NCBI RefSeq assembly: GCF_024679245.1
Contig: NC_090183.1
Location: forward strand, 18,416,207-18,480,206
Reading direction: 5' to 3'
Source: Pseudorasbora parva
Lineage: Eukaryota; Chordata; Actinopteri; Cypriniformes; Gobionidae
Length of the DNA: 64,000 bases
The position numbers and the translations under genes are program-made. How positions within the stretch are numbered: the first letter of the stretch is position 1; each line of letters begins with the position of its first letter. This document shows positions 43,336-53,959 of this stretch, in pieces. The notes under the pieces were generated by a model that ran no database searches, had not been told where the DNA came from, and saw only the letters and a list, made by a program, of their open reading frames with translations.

Positions 43336-44565
43336 GGGCTCTATTTTAACAATCTGAAACGCAAGTGTCAAAGCGCAGAGCGCAAGTAACTTTGTGGGCG
43401 GGTCTCGGCGCTGTTGCTATTTTCCCGGCGGGATAAATGGCTCCTGCGCCCAGCGCAAATCTAAAATGGGTTGGTCTGAAGTAGCTTCATTATTCATAGG
43501 TGTGGTTTGGGCGTAACGTGAATAAACCAATCAGAGCGGCATCCAACATTCCCTTTAAAAGCAGGTGCGCAAGTTCCATTATGGATTGCTATTATTATGG
43601 CGTATTTACCAGGCGCACGCCAGCAGCGGTTCACAGCCGAGGAGCCTGATGTTCTTGTAAGAGCAGCCCTTACGAAACAAAAATATATTGCAGTATATTG
43701 GAAAATGTCATGCAATACATTAGGAAATATATTAACATATATGGGAATTAATATTTATATCTTTCAATATATTGCAATATATTGAAAGCGGCAATCATTT
43801 GTATATTTTGCAATATATTACATGAATATATAATATATTTTATAATAGCATCAATATATTATTCCATATATTTACAATATATTAAAATATATTTCAACTA
43901 ATTGGTAAATATATTTTCCTTTCGTAAGGGAGTGAAAGACAGAGAAGTTGTGTTGTATGGGGATGGGAGAAACCCACCCGAAATAGCGTCGGTTAAACAG
44001 TTTTTTTATTTTTTCAGTCGATTTTTTTTCTGGTTCTTGACGGACAAACCAATTTGTCAGATGTCCTTATATATATATATGTCTTGCCACTATTGGGCAA
44101 ACAGGTCTGATCCTTAATTACTACAATAAGCCTGAATAATTTGTAAGCTAGATTTATGCCTATTTTTTCACATCTTCGTGGCACACCACAATGTGTTAAT
44201 ATTTTTTTTTAGTGTAACAATTTATGATTTGCAAAAATAACTGTTGCATCTGTGTAGATTTCATGAGCAAAGTGTATGCGCGTTGTGCACGCTATACATT
44301 ATGGTCAAGCATGCGCCCTTAAAATAGCATAATGAACAACGTGCAACGCGCAACTGTTTAATGGAACAGCAAAATAGCACCAGGGATTGTTTGCGCCGGA
44401 ACACGCCTCCTTTTTTGCGCTGAACCGCCCAGGGAGCGCAAGTTCATTCACTAGTTTAGCGACGTGCTTCTGTGGAGGGAAAAGCACGCTTTGCGCGGGT
44501 GCAAAATAGGAATGACACATGCGTCGGTGTACAAAGTCAATTGCGCTGGGTGCAAGATAGGGCCC
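43336..44565 (+). mobile_element. Harbinger-type element with a Myb/SANT-like ORF remnant
   Basis: Ends GGGCTCTATTTT and the complement of GGGCCCTATCTT are flanked by CAA (43333-43335, 44566-44568), matching the 3-bp duplication of PIF/Harbinger elements. Inside, MAYLPGARQQRFTAEEPDVL (from 43597) and, after a 264-bp insert, VKDREVVLYGDGRNPPEIAS form the Myb/SANT-like DNA-binding protein that accompanies Harbinger transposases. No transposase gene is present. The frame decays near 44000. Confidence 0.75.
43667..43930. mobile_element. 264-bp AT-rich element with CCCTTACGAAA ends
   Basis: CCCTTACGAAA at 43667 and its exact complement ending at 43930 bound a sequence full of ATATATTGCAATATATT words. 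AG stands on both sides (43665-43666, 43931-43932), and removing the insert with one AG restores the SANT-like frame (LVRA then VKDREVV). A related fragment is at about 45955-46040. Confidence 0.82.
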
Positions 44566-45505
44566 CAAGTGCGAATTGAGCATCAAAATCGCATCTATTG
44601 CATCTAGTTTGACGCGTGAACATTTTGAATCCATTCGCGCGTCCGCAGCTAATTGGACGCGCATAGAAATCGAGCATTTGAAGCGAAATAGCATTAAAGG
44701 ACAACTCCGACAAATTTTTACGTTTTTTAAGTACAGTCTATAGAAAAAAAAATTAACCGGATTGGTCCTTGCAACACGGAGTTATTACAGTTAATGCCGC
44801 TCTGGGCATGGAGATGAGCGCTGAGCGCCTGGAGATCGCCTGGATCTCACAACTCCAAAAACGTAAGAGTGTTCTTTTTAAATAGGCTCATATGCTATGT
44901 CAATGAGTAAAACATCCTAGGTAAACCACATATTTCAGCTTTAAACAATTACATTATCAACTGAAAAGCATTAAAACTATATTTAGTGACAAAATATCAG
45001 TATTTTTTAATTATATGCAGGGTTTCTCATCACGTGGCAGCAGCAAGCAGGCTCCTCATTGGTTAACAACGTGGTTAACGCGTGAATTGACGCCAAAGTT
45101 CACCACTCGCGCAAGATGCTCAATTCGCTTCAAATTTGCGTTATTCGCGCGAACTGGACATGCAAATGAGGCGGAATCACGTCCATTGCGCCGCACGAAG
45201 CGCGTCTAACGCGCCACAGGACCTCCAGACGCGCGTCAACGCGCCTTTCCATTGACTTAACATGGAAATCATTCGCTCCCGACGCTCCATTCGCGTTTGG
45301 TGTGAATGTACCTTTACGCGGCACCCCGCGCTCAATATCAATCTGACGCACCACCATCCACAACATTTTTTAAATAGACACATAGCAGGCCTAATATGAC
45401 TTTAAATTAATATGGTTATTATTGGCACATTGTTGAGCTACAAAACAGAGAAGAAAATATAAAAATATTGGCGATGACACGAAAATATCTCCAGAGACAT
45501 CTGAA

Positions 45506-45902
45506 CCCGGCTAAAGTCGCAATGACCTGATTGCCGCTCATGCCATATTGATATTGATGTCTTTCTCTTCCAAATGGTAAAAAAAAGAAGTTCCTGAACT
45601 GAATAACATACGAATCAGCTGGTCTTGTTGTGATAAAACCCCCCTGAGATGATTAAAATCGACGTTCAGGGAGCCCGCATCCGATATTTTTTTGTGCAAA
45701 AGTATAAAGTGTAGTGTCAATAAAATCACTAATTTCAGTATTTATAATGTTATGAATAAAAAAATGAGTATTGTATCTCAAACCCCTTGGTATAATTTAT
45801 AATTTACAGCAATAAACACAAATTACCTATTTTCGTCTTTTTTATGGCTATGACACTTTGACGATCAAAATCTCATAATTAAATTTTGCGACTTTAGCCG
45901 GG
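45506..45902. mobile_element. 397-bp MITE with CCCGGCTAAAGTCGCAA ends
   Basis: Perfect 17-bp inverted ends CCCGGCTAAAGTCGCAA (45506-45522) and its complement (45886-45902). Target duplication not evident. No coding capacity. Confidence 0.85.
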
Positions 45903-45959
45903 GTTTCACAGATGGGGTCACATATATGAAAAGCAGCAATTCCTCATGTATTATAAACT

Positions 45960-47306
45960 ATTTTAATATATTTTTCATGTATACTTTTAATATACTGTTA
46001 AATAATATCATTCACATAAGGAAATATATTTTCTTTGTGTAAGGGTTACCCATTTTTATTTGTTTTACTTGCTAACTAATTTACTAAAGTAAAATAACTG
46101 ATTTGCAGGGGTTGTATTTAACATAATCCAGCATATATATTTTGGGCATATACAGGACATATACGATTGAAAATACATTAATATTGTGCAATTTGTATAT
46201 GTGGTTTTTGCAGCATATATGATCCTTAGCTATCCTTAGTTTTTAGCTAAACTTTTCCATATGGGTTACAGAGCAAAACAGACCTCTCTCCGATGCAGCA
46301 ATCGACATCTGATCCTCCGTGGGAGCCCCGAACGAAACGTTAGGTAGTTGCCAGGCATGAGAGACAGTGAGCATGACTGTCAAACTTGATGACACACGGC
46401 GTGCTGAACAATCAAGCCCTTTTAAAAAAGGCAAGACAAACAACGCACCGATGTGGTCATGCTCTCATGAGAGAACATGAGCAACACAAAAAAAACACAG
46501 TCTCAGCATGCTGCAATGCAATAGAGGAGTGAGGGCCCACGGAGACATACTCAGCAGGAAAAGCCCCACTGTAATACTCAGGTCACCAAGGCTTATTAGC
46601 CGAAGAAGCCCTTTCCTAGTGCACCAAAGAGAAACTAGATCAGGGAATAAGGCGAAGGCACTCTGTTTGAGGTTTCATAGTCTCGACTGTGCATCTAGAA
46701 CACTCAGTGATGCGCTGGGTTGCCGTGACAACCCGCGCTGTCAGCTGTCAGCTGTCAGCTCAATGGCACACGGCACACTCAAGCCCTTACAAGAAGGGTG
46801 AAAAGGAACAGAGCGCCAACGTGGTCATGCTCGCCTGAGAGGTCTCTCAACCATGAGCCACCCACGAACGCAGTTTCAGCATACTTATGCACAGACATGC
46901 GAGACAGTGATCATGGCCGTCATAATGAGGATATAGAACGATCGCATCCAAAAAACACAGGTGGAATGACATCTTAAAAAAGATGCAGTGTCACATCCAT
47001 GTACTCTTTTAGGGGGAAAAAGCTCTTAAAGAGTGCTGAAGCACTCAGGGTGATGCCTGCGGCAAAACACCAGGAAATAGTGGATCCCTGTGTATGCACT
47101 CACTGAACCAACAGAGATTTGCTGTGAAACCAGCAGTTTGTTCTCTCCAATGAGATTGCAGGCCTTAACCCCAGCACTTGAGCTTCTTGTCCTTCTCGTT
47201 CTCTTTGTACATTTCAATTGGAACACTCTTCAGCAGCACAGTAACATTTGCTTCGAAGTGAATGACAAATGTGCGCTGCATCCGCTTCTGTATTTATACC
47301 CGCACT
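45960..47306. other. unclassified diverged repeat region
   Basis: 45955-46040 relates to the AT-rich insert at 43667. From about 46230 onward the sequence holds two diverged copies of a block (about 46370-46480 and 46750-46860) sharing CACACGG, TCAAGCCCTT, GTGGTCATGCTC and CCATGAGC words, about 375-400 bp apart, and a (GCTGTCA)3 run at 46738-46758. A TATA-like TATTTATAC is near 47291. It could be the non-coding part of a DIRS or CACTA element; not resolved. Confidence 0.4.
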
Positions 47307-47311
47307 GCGGA

Positions 47312-47670
47312 TGTCACGTCACAAACACAGAGGAAAATGGTGCGAGGACTCATGTGCAAAGAAGTGGTAATTTATTATAAAATAAAACATAAATACAAAA
47401 CAAAACCCACAAGGGGGCAAAAATACGTAATCAAAACATAAACTCAAAAACATACCAGAACAGAATCATGGGGAGGACGGGAGACGCAGACATTACACAA
47501 GGATCCAACACAGACTGACAAACACAAGGAGCTTATAAGGGGAAGAAATCAAGAGGGAACAGGTGGGGCAAATTAACCAATAATCAGATAACAAGAAGGG
47601 CGGGGTTGACAGTAGACCGGAGACATGACAAAACCCACATGTGCACACAAGACAGGACAGGCATGTGACA
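47312..47670 (-). repeat. 3' LTR of the minisatellite LTR element
   Basis: On the minus strand TGTCACATGCC to TGACGTGACA. CTTATAAG is a TATA-like box and AATAAATT lies near its end. One visible base difference from the other LTR (T/C near 47470/49254). Confidence 0.92.
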
Positions 47671-47704
47671 TTACCCCCTCCTTAAGGAGCGGCTACCAGA
47701 CGCT

Positions 47705-47865
47705 CCACTAGGGACGGGAGGGACAGACCAGGGCGGGACGGGAGGGACAGACCAGGGCGGGACGGGAGGGACAGACCAGGGCGGGACGGGAGGGACAGAC
47801 CAGGGGGGCACGGGAGGGACAGACCAGGGGGGCACGGGAGGGACAGACCAGGGCGGGACAGGGGA
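47705..47865 (-). repeat. 24-bp minisatellite (array A)
   Basis: About six copies of GACGGGAGGGACAGACCAGG plus GCGG. Eight codons per unit; the minus frame reads PPVPPWSV repeats. Lies close to the polypurine tract. Confidence 0.9.
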
Positions 47866-48099
47866 AACAAACAAGGAAGGAACAGACAAGGGAGGGGTCA
47901 ACAAGGGAAACATGGGGAAAACAAAAAGTTCAGGAGGCCATGGTGGCACACAAAGTTCGAATGGCCAGGACGGCCCGCCGAGGTCGGGAGGCCCACCGAG
48001 TTCAGGCGGCCCGCAGAGTTCAGGCGGCCAGGGCGGCGCGGTGAGAGCAGGACTCCTGGGTGGTGCGGTGAGTGCAGGGGGCGCCAGGGAGGTGCGGTG

Positions 48100-48447
48100 A
48101 GAGCAGGACGCCTCAGCGGCGCGGTGAGAGCAGGACGCCTCAGCGGCGCACGGAGAGCGCACGGAGAGCAGGACGCCTCAGCGGCGCACGGAGAGCAGGA
48201 CGCCTCAGCGGCGCACGGAGAGCAGCACGCCTCAGCGGCGCACGGAGAGCAGCACGCCTCAGCGGCGCACGGAGAGCAGCACGCCTCAGCGGCGCACGGA
48301 GAGCAGCACGCCTCAGCGGCGCACGGAGAGCAGGACGCCTCAGCGGCGCACGGAGAGCAGGACGCCTCAGCGGCGCACGGAGAGCAGGACGCCTCAGCGG
48401 CGCACGGAGAGCAGGACGCCTCAGCGGCGCACGGAGAGCAGGACGCC
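48100..48447 (-). repeat. 27-bp minisatellite (array B)
   Basis: About thirteen near-perfect copies of CAGCGGCGCACGGAGAGCAG plus GACGCCT (or CACGCCT). Nine codons per unit; one minus frame reads APLRRPALR-type repeats. GAGAGCAG/GAGAGCAGCAC variants are grouped, so units spread locally. Confidence 0.92.
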
Positions 48448-48454
48448 TCAGGGC

Positions 48455-48655
48455 ACAAGGACCACCGGAACACGATCCACCGGCACAGGGACCACCCGAA
48501 CAAGATCCACCATCACAAGGACCACCGGAACACGATCCACCGGCACAGGGACCACCGGAACACGATCCACCGGCACTGGGATCACCGGAACACGATCCAC
48601 CGGCACTGGGACCACCGGAACACAATCCACCGGCACTGGGATCACCGGAACAATC
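48455..48655 (-). repeat. 30-bp minisatellite (array C)
   Basis: About seven copies of CACCGGAACACGATCCACCG plus GCACTGGGAC. In the gag-like frame it reads PVDRVPVVPV, ten residues per unit. Same repeat as 23950-24285. Confidence 0.92.
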
Positions 48656-49070
48656 ACCGAAGGAGCCCTCCTTCTCTTCCTCCTCCCTCTCCCCGAAGGG
48701 GTCATCGAAGGACTGGGGACCTGGCAGTCTGTGAGGATAAGTGGAGGAGGACCAAGCGGAGGAAGGCCACCCTTCCATAACTCTCCTCCACCACCACGAT
48801 TGTACATAAATCCCACAAACTGCCAAAATGATAAAATCCCCAGCATTCCCATCTCCCAAGCGCTAACAGGCTCATTTAGTCCGTTGTTGAAGATGTCCTT
48901 GAGCTATGTCGCGCTGATGTTGAGCCCCTCTGCTGCAAATACGAACCGGTGCGCAAACTCCTTCACGCTGGTTCCCTCCTGCCGGAGGGAGAGGAGCTTG
49001 CGCCGTCGTCCTGCCATCGGTGAAGCAGAGGGGCAGGGAGATGGGAAAGATGGAAGACTTCCATCTTGCT
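48655..49070 (-). pseudogene. gag-like remnant of the LTR element
   Basis: Minus strand: LRQEGTSVKEFAHRFVFAAE then GLNISAT, a stop, LKDIFNNGLNEPVSAWEMGM and LGILSFWQFVGFM. Helical, retrotransposon gag-like composition. The frame runs on from the Met at 48852 into the 30-bp repeat without a break. A single in-frame stop separates it from the upstream part. Confidence 0.6.
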
Positions 49071-49096
49071 GAGTCCTCTAATTGGTGGTATCGTTC

Positions 49097-49455
49097 TGTC
49101 ACGTCACAAACACAGAGGAAAATGGTGCGAGGACTCATGTGCAAAGAAGTGGTAATTTATTATAAAATAAAACATAAATACAAAACAAAACCCACAAGGG
49201 GGCAAAAATACGTAATCAAAACATAAACTCAAAAACATACCAGAACAGAATCACGGGGAGGACGGGAGACGCAGACATTACACAAGGATCCAACACAGAC
49301 TGACAAACACAAGGAGCTTATAAGGGGAAGAAATCAAGAGGGAACAGGTGGGGCAAATTAACCAATAATCAGATAACAAGAAGGGCGGGGTTGACAGTAG
49401 ACCGGAGACATGACAAAACCCACATGTGCACACAAGACAGGACAGGCATGTGACA
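49097..49455 (-). repeat. 5' LTR of the minisatellite LTR element
   Basis: Partner of 47312-47670. The next bases on the minus strand are GAACGATACCACCAATTAGA, a possible primer-binding region. Confidence 0.92.
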
Positions 49456-49460
49456 GCGGA

Positions 49461-49620
49461 GGGGAGCATGAGATGCAAATCTCGCACACCAATGTGCACT
49501 GGCTCTTTTTATATACACTCGAAGCTGATAGGGCTCCCAGAAGTGCTCCCAGTACACCGGTGACGTCAACGTAACGTTAAACTTGACTGAAAGGGAACTG
49601 CATTTAATTGCTTGTCATTC
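49461..49620. other. continuation of the repeat interrupted at 47306
   Basis: The sequence after the GCGGA duplication continues the GC-rich, promoter-like repeat that precedes the LTR element, with TTTTTATATACAC and GTGACGTCAACGTAACGTT words. It resembles the termini of cyprinid DIRS-like repeats but is not assigned. Confidence 0.4.
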
Positions 49621-49751
49621 AGGTTAGTATGGTATTAGTCCAACTTAGACGCATCTTTTATCTAAAAATGCAGGGGCGTTGATTCATACGGGAGTAATGA
49701 GTTTTTCCATTTGTGTAGTTTTTAATGTATTTATTGTTTTGTTTGTTTCAG

Positions 49752-49825
49752 GTCCTAAAGCCGACATATCTTCAGTATGCAATTTTTGGCTATGCTCTTC
49801 ATCTCATATATATCAGCAGCAGTTG
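49752..49825 (+). other. possible orphan exon
   Basis: TTTGTTTGTTTCAG is a good acceptor and TTG/GTGAGT a good donor, 74 bases apart. One frame reads VLKPTYLQYAIFGYALHLIY, a hydrophobic peptide. No neighbouring exon was recognised; a cryptic splice pair is equally likely. Confidence 0.25.
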
Positions 49826-49829
49826 GTGA

Positions 49830-51358
49830 GTTACACTCATTAATAAATGTATAGCCTATACATTCTTGAAATCAATCACATTTATACCTAAAACTAAACA
49901 TGAGCAAACCATATCCCCACAAAAGAAGTCAGACTCAAGAGACAACTCCAAAAACAGTTATTTTTATTAAATTATTAAAAAGAGTCTTAAGAATGAGAGT
50001 TACTCTCCAAAGGGCTAGGCCATAGAAGCCTAATCGATGCCAATCTAGCAGTTCCTGATTTGAGCCAGTATGTGGCTAGGGCCGTAAGAGGATGGTTGAT
50101 ACCAGGGCAGAGGCTACAGATTTCCTCCAACAGAAGACAGAGGGGGGATTTGCACAGTGGAAGACTAGTGAGTGTCAGCACAGCAGTAGGGGAGGCATGG
50201 ACATTGAAAGGCCAATTAATCTCAGTGCTGCAAGTACTCAAGTCTCTCCAGCAGGGGCTTAAGCAGCAGGCTTTCAGTTAGCATCAACACAACAAGTTCT
50301 CATTCTCTCCAGCAGGAGCTTTGGCAACAAAAAGCTATTTAACATCAGTGCAGCAAGTACCACATCTCTCCAGCAGAAATATGCGATGGAATTGTGTGCA
50401 ATTTTGCCATCCATCTTGGGCAGTGGATGGCTAGTTAACTCCTTACCAGTCAAAGATCGCAGACGGCCTCAGATTACTGATGTCAACATTCAATGCACGT
50501 TAAAACATCACACACTAACTTCATCTGAAAAAAACTTGGTATAAAGATTAAAGCCTTCAGCTTCGTTATTTGACCAATGTTTATGAAAAAATAAGGTTGC
50601 AGGGACAATCATTTCTTAACTTACGTCAGGATTGTATTATAATCAATCCATTATGAACGATATTTTGAATGGAATATCAACAAGAATCAAAAGCCTGTCA
50701 CGTGTTCTCCGTTCTATTTCTGATCACATACATGCTCTAAACAACATCCATTGGCACTTAGTCAAAACTTGCACATATTTGGACAAATATAAATTTATCA
50801 ACACGTTCACAAAATATTTTGTCATATAAAATAACATTTCTATTAATTTCTCACTGAATTATGCTGATCTGAAGAGCTGTTTCTCTGAAGAGCGATCTAT
50901 GAGTCTGTTTACGTCCTGCTGCATGTCACTTATGATCTTAGAGCTTTCTCATTCGCTGTAGAGCTGACAATCATATTACTAGACCTGCTGATTTTTGTAA
51001 TGCGATATATCACGATAATGAATATGCACGATATTGTTATCATGAGCACTTCAAAATATCGTAAATAATAATTTATTAACAATTTTTACTTTTTTTATAA
51101 TGCACTCAAGAATACTTTGCCCATCAACTGCTTAAATGCGCAACACTGCTGTATTCTGATTCAAAGGGACACGCGTTTAGATGTAAATGAGAAGCACATG
51201 AGAGAGTGAAGGAGACGCGCTGCTGAAGTGCCGCTCACTGACAGCAGAGGGCGCTGATGAATTGCTGAATGCAGCGGTTACCCAGGAAACCCCGCAAATA
51301 AAAGCAACTGCGCCAGTGACGTTTTTAAAACAGCCATTTGTTTTTTGTAATCTCAATA
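49830..51358. other. unassigned DNA with minisatellite copies
   Basis: 50220-50385 carries about 2.5 copies of a repeat also at 60140-60340. The rest has AT-rich stretches and a segment with ACGATAATGAATATGCACGA near 51013; no genes. Confidence 0.45.
50220..50385. repeat. 'CTCTCCAGCAGGGGC' minisatellite, left locus
   Basis: Units of about 65-70 bp: CAGCAAGT, then TCTCTCCAGCAGGGGCTT, then a variable AGC-rich piece, then AGTTAGCATCA. Three copies with divergence. The same family is at 60140-60340, in the same orientation. Confidence 0.75.
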
Positions 51359-51520
51359 GGCTTGTTCGAGATCCATTGGCGCTGCGCAGATTGATCAGCA
51401 TATGACGTTAAAGTACCACGAGAACGATTGTAGAGCAAACTACTCCTTATGCTTTTGAATCTCTCTCGCAGTACTTTGATGTCATCGGCCTGCGCAGCGC
51501 TAATGGATCTCAAACAAGCC
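51359..51520. mobile_element. 162-bp MITE flanked by TA
   Basis: GGCTTGTTCGAGATCCATTG continues to GCGCTGCGCAG on the left; the right end is its complement with two changes in about 31 bp. TA on each side (51357-51358, 51521-51522) fits a Tc1/mariner-type MITE. Confidence 0.85.
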
Positions 51521-52019
51521 TAATGTTGTTCATCACAGCGCCAAATACTGAACACTTAAAGACTTAATTGGCTATTGTCAAACCTAAACATTTTTATGTT
51601 TTAATCTGGACTACAACATGCCCTAATGATTAGAATTTTTTTGATTATTTGTAATTGTTCAGTAAAACTTTCAGACATACGACTTCATTAGTTAACATGT
51701 TAATTAATTATTACCAAACTGACAATGAAAAATACTTATAAAGAATTCATTATTCTAAGTAATGTTAATTTCTTAGTTACTGTTTAATAACATAAATCAA
51801 AATCAAAAGAACTTTTTTAATGGACCTATGATAAAACTAACAATGATCAGTATTTCTTAACTAACATTACCAAAAACATTATATTTTCTGTAACAAATGT
51901 AGGTATTGCTCAATCTTAGTTAATGCATTAAATAATGAAACCTTATTGTAATTTGTTACCTGTTGTTCTTTATAGCCTAATTCTTTTGCACTTTAATCTG
52001 TTTAAAAATAGTACTTTTA

Positions 52020-52083
52020 CAGCTCTGGAAAAAATTAAGAGACCACTTAACATTGATTTCTCAATGTTAAGTTTGCAGAGCTG
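52020..52083. mobile_element. tiny deletion derivative of a Tc1-like element
   Basis: CAGCTCTGGAAAAAATTAAG at 52020 is a known fish Tc1-like terminus; the other end, TGCAGAGCTG, follows after only about 40 bases, with TA on both sides. Nearly all of the element is deleted. Confidence 0.6.
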
Positions 52084-52176
52084 TATATATTTTTTGGTGC
52101 ATTGTATTATTGTATTTAAACATTAAGTTATTTTTTGTTATTATACACGAATACGATGGCATATGGTTTGTGTGTG

Positions 52177-52310
52177 TTCCCTATATCGAGGGAACTTCAC
52201 ACTGCGTCGGAACGACGAAATGGGGATGCTCCCTAAGCATCAGCGGCTCTGAAGTCTGAATAGAAACTAGACCAATCCGATTGGCGTGCGTGATGACGTC
52301 ATTGTGACGG
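52177..52310 (+). repeat. left inverted terminal repeat of DIRS
   Basis: Includes ACTGCGTCGGAACGACGAAA, the CATCAGCGGCTCTGAAGTCT block and GTGATGACGTCATTGTGACG. Its outer end contains a small TTCCCTATATCGAGGGAA hairpin. Confidence 0.9.
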
Positions 52311-52463
52311 CGTACCCGGAAGTATAAAAGGGGAGCCGGCGCATAATGGCGGCAGTCTTTGCTCTTCAGCAGGCGCTCTATGTTACATTGTCTGTCTATT
52401 TACTGTTGTTCTGTCCAGTTGCGATTGAGTTGTGTGTGTGATTAGTTTAAAAAGTGTGAAAGT

Positions 52464-53691
52464 ATGGAGAGAGAGTATAAGCAGTGTGTGCATCCTTGCC
52501 CTCGCTACATCTCGGGCTCGGACACACACATGCTTTGTGTGCAGTGCCTGGGTGCTCAGCACGCTCGGGCGGCTCTCGAGGGAGCCGCCTGTGAGCATTG
52601 CGAGCGGCTGACACTCAGGCTGCTCCGCTCTCGGCTGGCCGTGTTCGATGAGGCCGGCCAGCCTCGTGAGCCCCGTGGTTCTGGACCCGCGGTCGCTGAG
52701 GCGGCTCGGCGTCGCAGATCATGGGGCTCACAGCGGGATTTGTCAGAGGGTTTTGGGACTGCTGCGGCACCTTCCCAATCCTCCTCTGACAGTTCCGATG
52801 ATCTTCCTCCCCGTGTGGAAGCCCGCTCTGCGGCATCTTCCCCCGGGGTGGAGGGTCAGATGCTCGTTCTCTCCGGTTCTGAGGAGCCGGAGGGCGCGGG
52901 CATCGAGGCGGGGGATGAAGCGGGACTCTGCACGTTTCATCCACCCGCCCATGAGGAGCTGGTTGAGGTGTTGACCCGGGCGGTGGCCAAATTAAAGATC
53001 GATTGGCCATCTTTCGCCCGAATCGGCATCGTCCCTGAAAGCTCCGGTGCTGCCCACCAAGCCATGTCGTGACACCTCGGCTTTGGTGGGCAAGGCTTAT
53101 ATGGCGGCTGGTCGGGCTGGTAGTTCCCTGCACACACTTTCCATTCTGCAGGCCTACCAGGCCGACCTCCTGAAGGAGCTAGACGAGGGGGAAGGTCCCT
53201 CTCCGGAGGACATTTTAGAGCTGCGGAAGGCCGCAGATTTGTCTCTCCGCATTACCAAGGAGACGGCCCGTGCCATTGGCCGCTCCTTAGCCGGAATGGT
53301 AACTGTGGAGAGACATCTCTGGCTGAATTTGTCGGGGATAAAGGAGAAAGATAGATCTTTTCTCCTTGACTCCCCGATCTCGCCTTCTGGACTGTTTGGG
53401 GACGCGGTTAACGCCGTGGTCTCCAGACACCAGGAGGCGAAGAAGCAGTCAGCGGCCTTCCAGCAATTTCTCCCTCGCCGCTCTAAATCAGGAAAGGCTG
53501 GCCCTAGCGGGCAGCCTCAGCCGTCTGCCAGCTCCTTGCATCGGCAGATGCAAAAAGAGAGCGTCGCCTCTAGAGCCCCTCCTCCGGGAGCTTGGCAACA
53601 GAAGCGGCGCTCTCACCAGCAGCCAACCGCTCCTAAGGGCGATCTAAGGAACGTCCTTCAGGCGCGGAAGGCTGCCGGGAAGAAGTCCTAG
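52464..53691 (+). pseudogene. DIRS gag-like ORF
   Basis: Starts MEREYKQCVHPCPRYISGSD with a Cys/His cluster (CVQCLGAQHARAAL, CEHCERL), followed by an acidic Ser-rich region. A frameshift near 53050 leads into ALVGKAYMAAGRAGSSLHTL, LSLRITKETARAIGRSLAGM and a basic Ser/Gln-rich end. This is the usual first ORF of vertebrate DIRS elements, thought to act like gag. GC-rich compared with its surroundings. Confidence 0.82.
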
Positions 53692-53959
53692 CCACGGCAG
53701 GAAGGGCGGTCCCCCCCACGAAGAGACAACCGAGGTTGTTCTCTTCGGGGCGCCCTGGGGAAATCAGTGTGGTAATCCCGCCGTCTATGACGCTTCGGGC
53801 CACATCGATTTCCTCCGAACGCACGCTGTCCCATCCGCCTCTGGAAAGACCTGCGGTGGGACAGTTCGCGCGTCCGCACATAGAGACTCGTTCCCAGCTT
53901 CTCCCTGCCGGTCAGCCGCTTCAGGGGGTTGGGGACGAGCCTCGTGTAAAACACCCGAC

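Larger units (their letters stand above)
43318..45316. mobile_element. outer MITE interrupted by a Harbinger element
   Basis: ACTACATTCACACCAA at the left (about 43319-43335) and TTTGGTGTGAATGTACC at the right (about 45298-45314) are inverted ends. The interior is rich in GCGCGT/ACGCGC words. The Harbinger element at 43336-44565 sits just inside the left end, duplicating CAA. Confidence 0.65.
47312..49455 (-). mobile_element. complete non-autonomous LTR retrotransposon with minisatellites
   Basis: Two 359-bp LTRs (47312-47670 and 49097-49455) differ at about one position and the whole is flanked by GCGGA on both sides (47307-47311, 49456-49460). Orientation is minus: AGGAGGGGGTAA, a polypurine tract, precedes the 47312-47670 LTR. 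The 1.4-kb interior has a gag-like remnant and three minisatellites but no protease, polymerase or integrase. It must have been mobilised by another element. Intact structure and near-identical LTRs imply recent insertion. Confidence 0.92.

Noticed and set aside
48100..48447. Regularly spaced near-identical repeats that might suggest a CRISPR-like array
   Set aside because: Head-to-tail repeats without unique spacers inside an LTR element of a vertebrate genome; it is a minisatellite.
48072..48780. Long overlapping frames in all six registers across 48072-48859
   Set aside because: Tandem repeats with periods of 27 and 30 bp keep every frame open; only the minus frame continuous with the gag-like part is considered meaningful.
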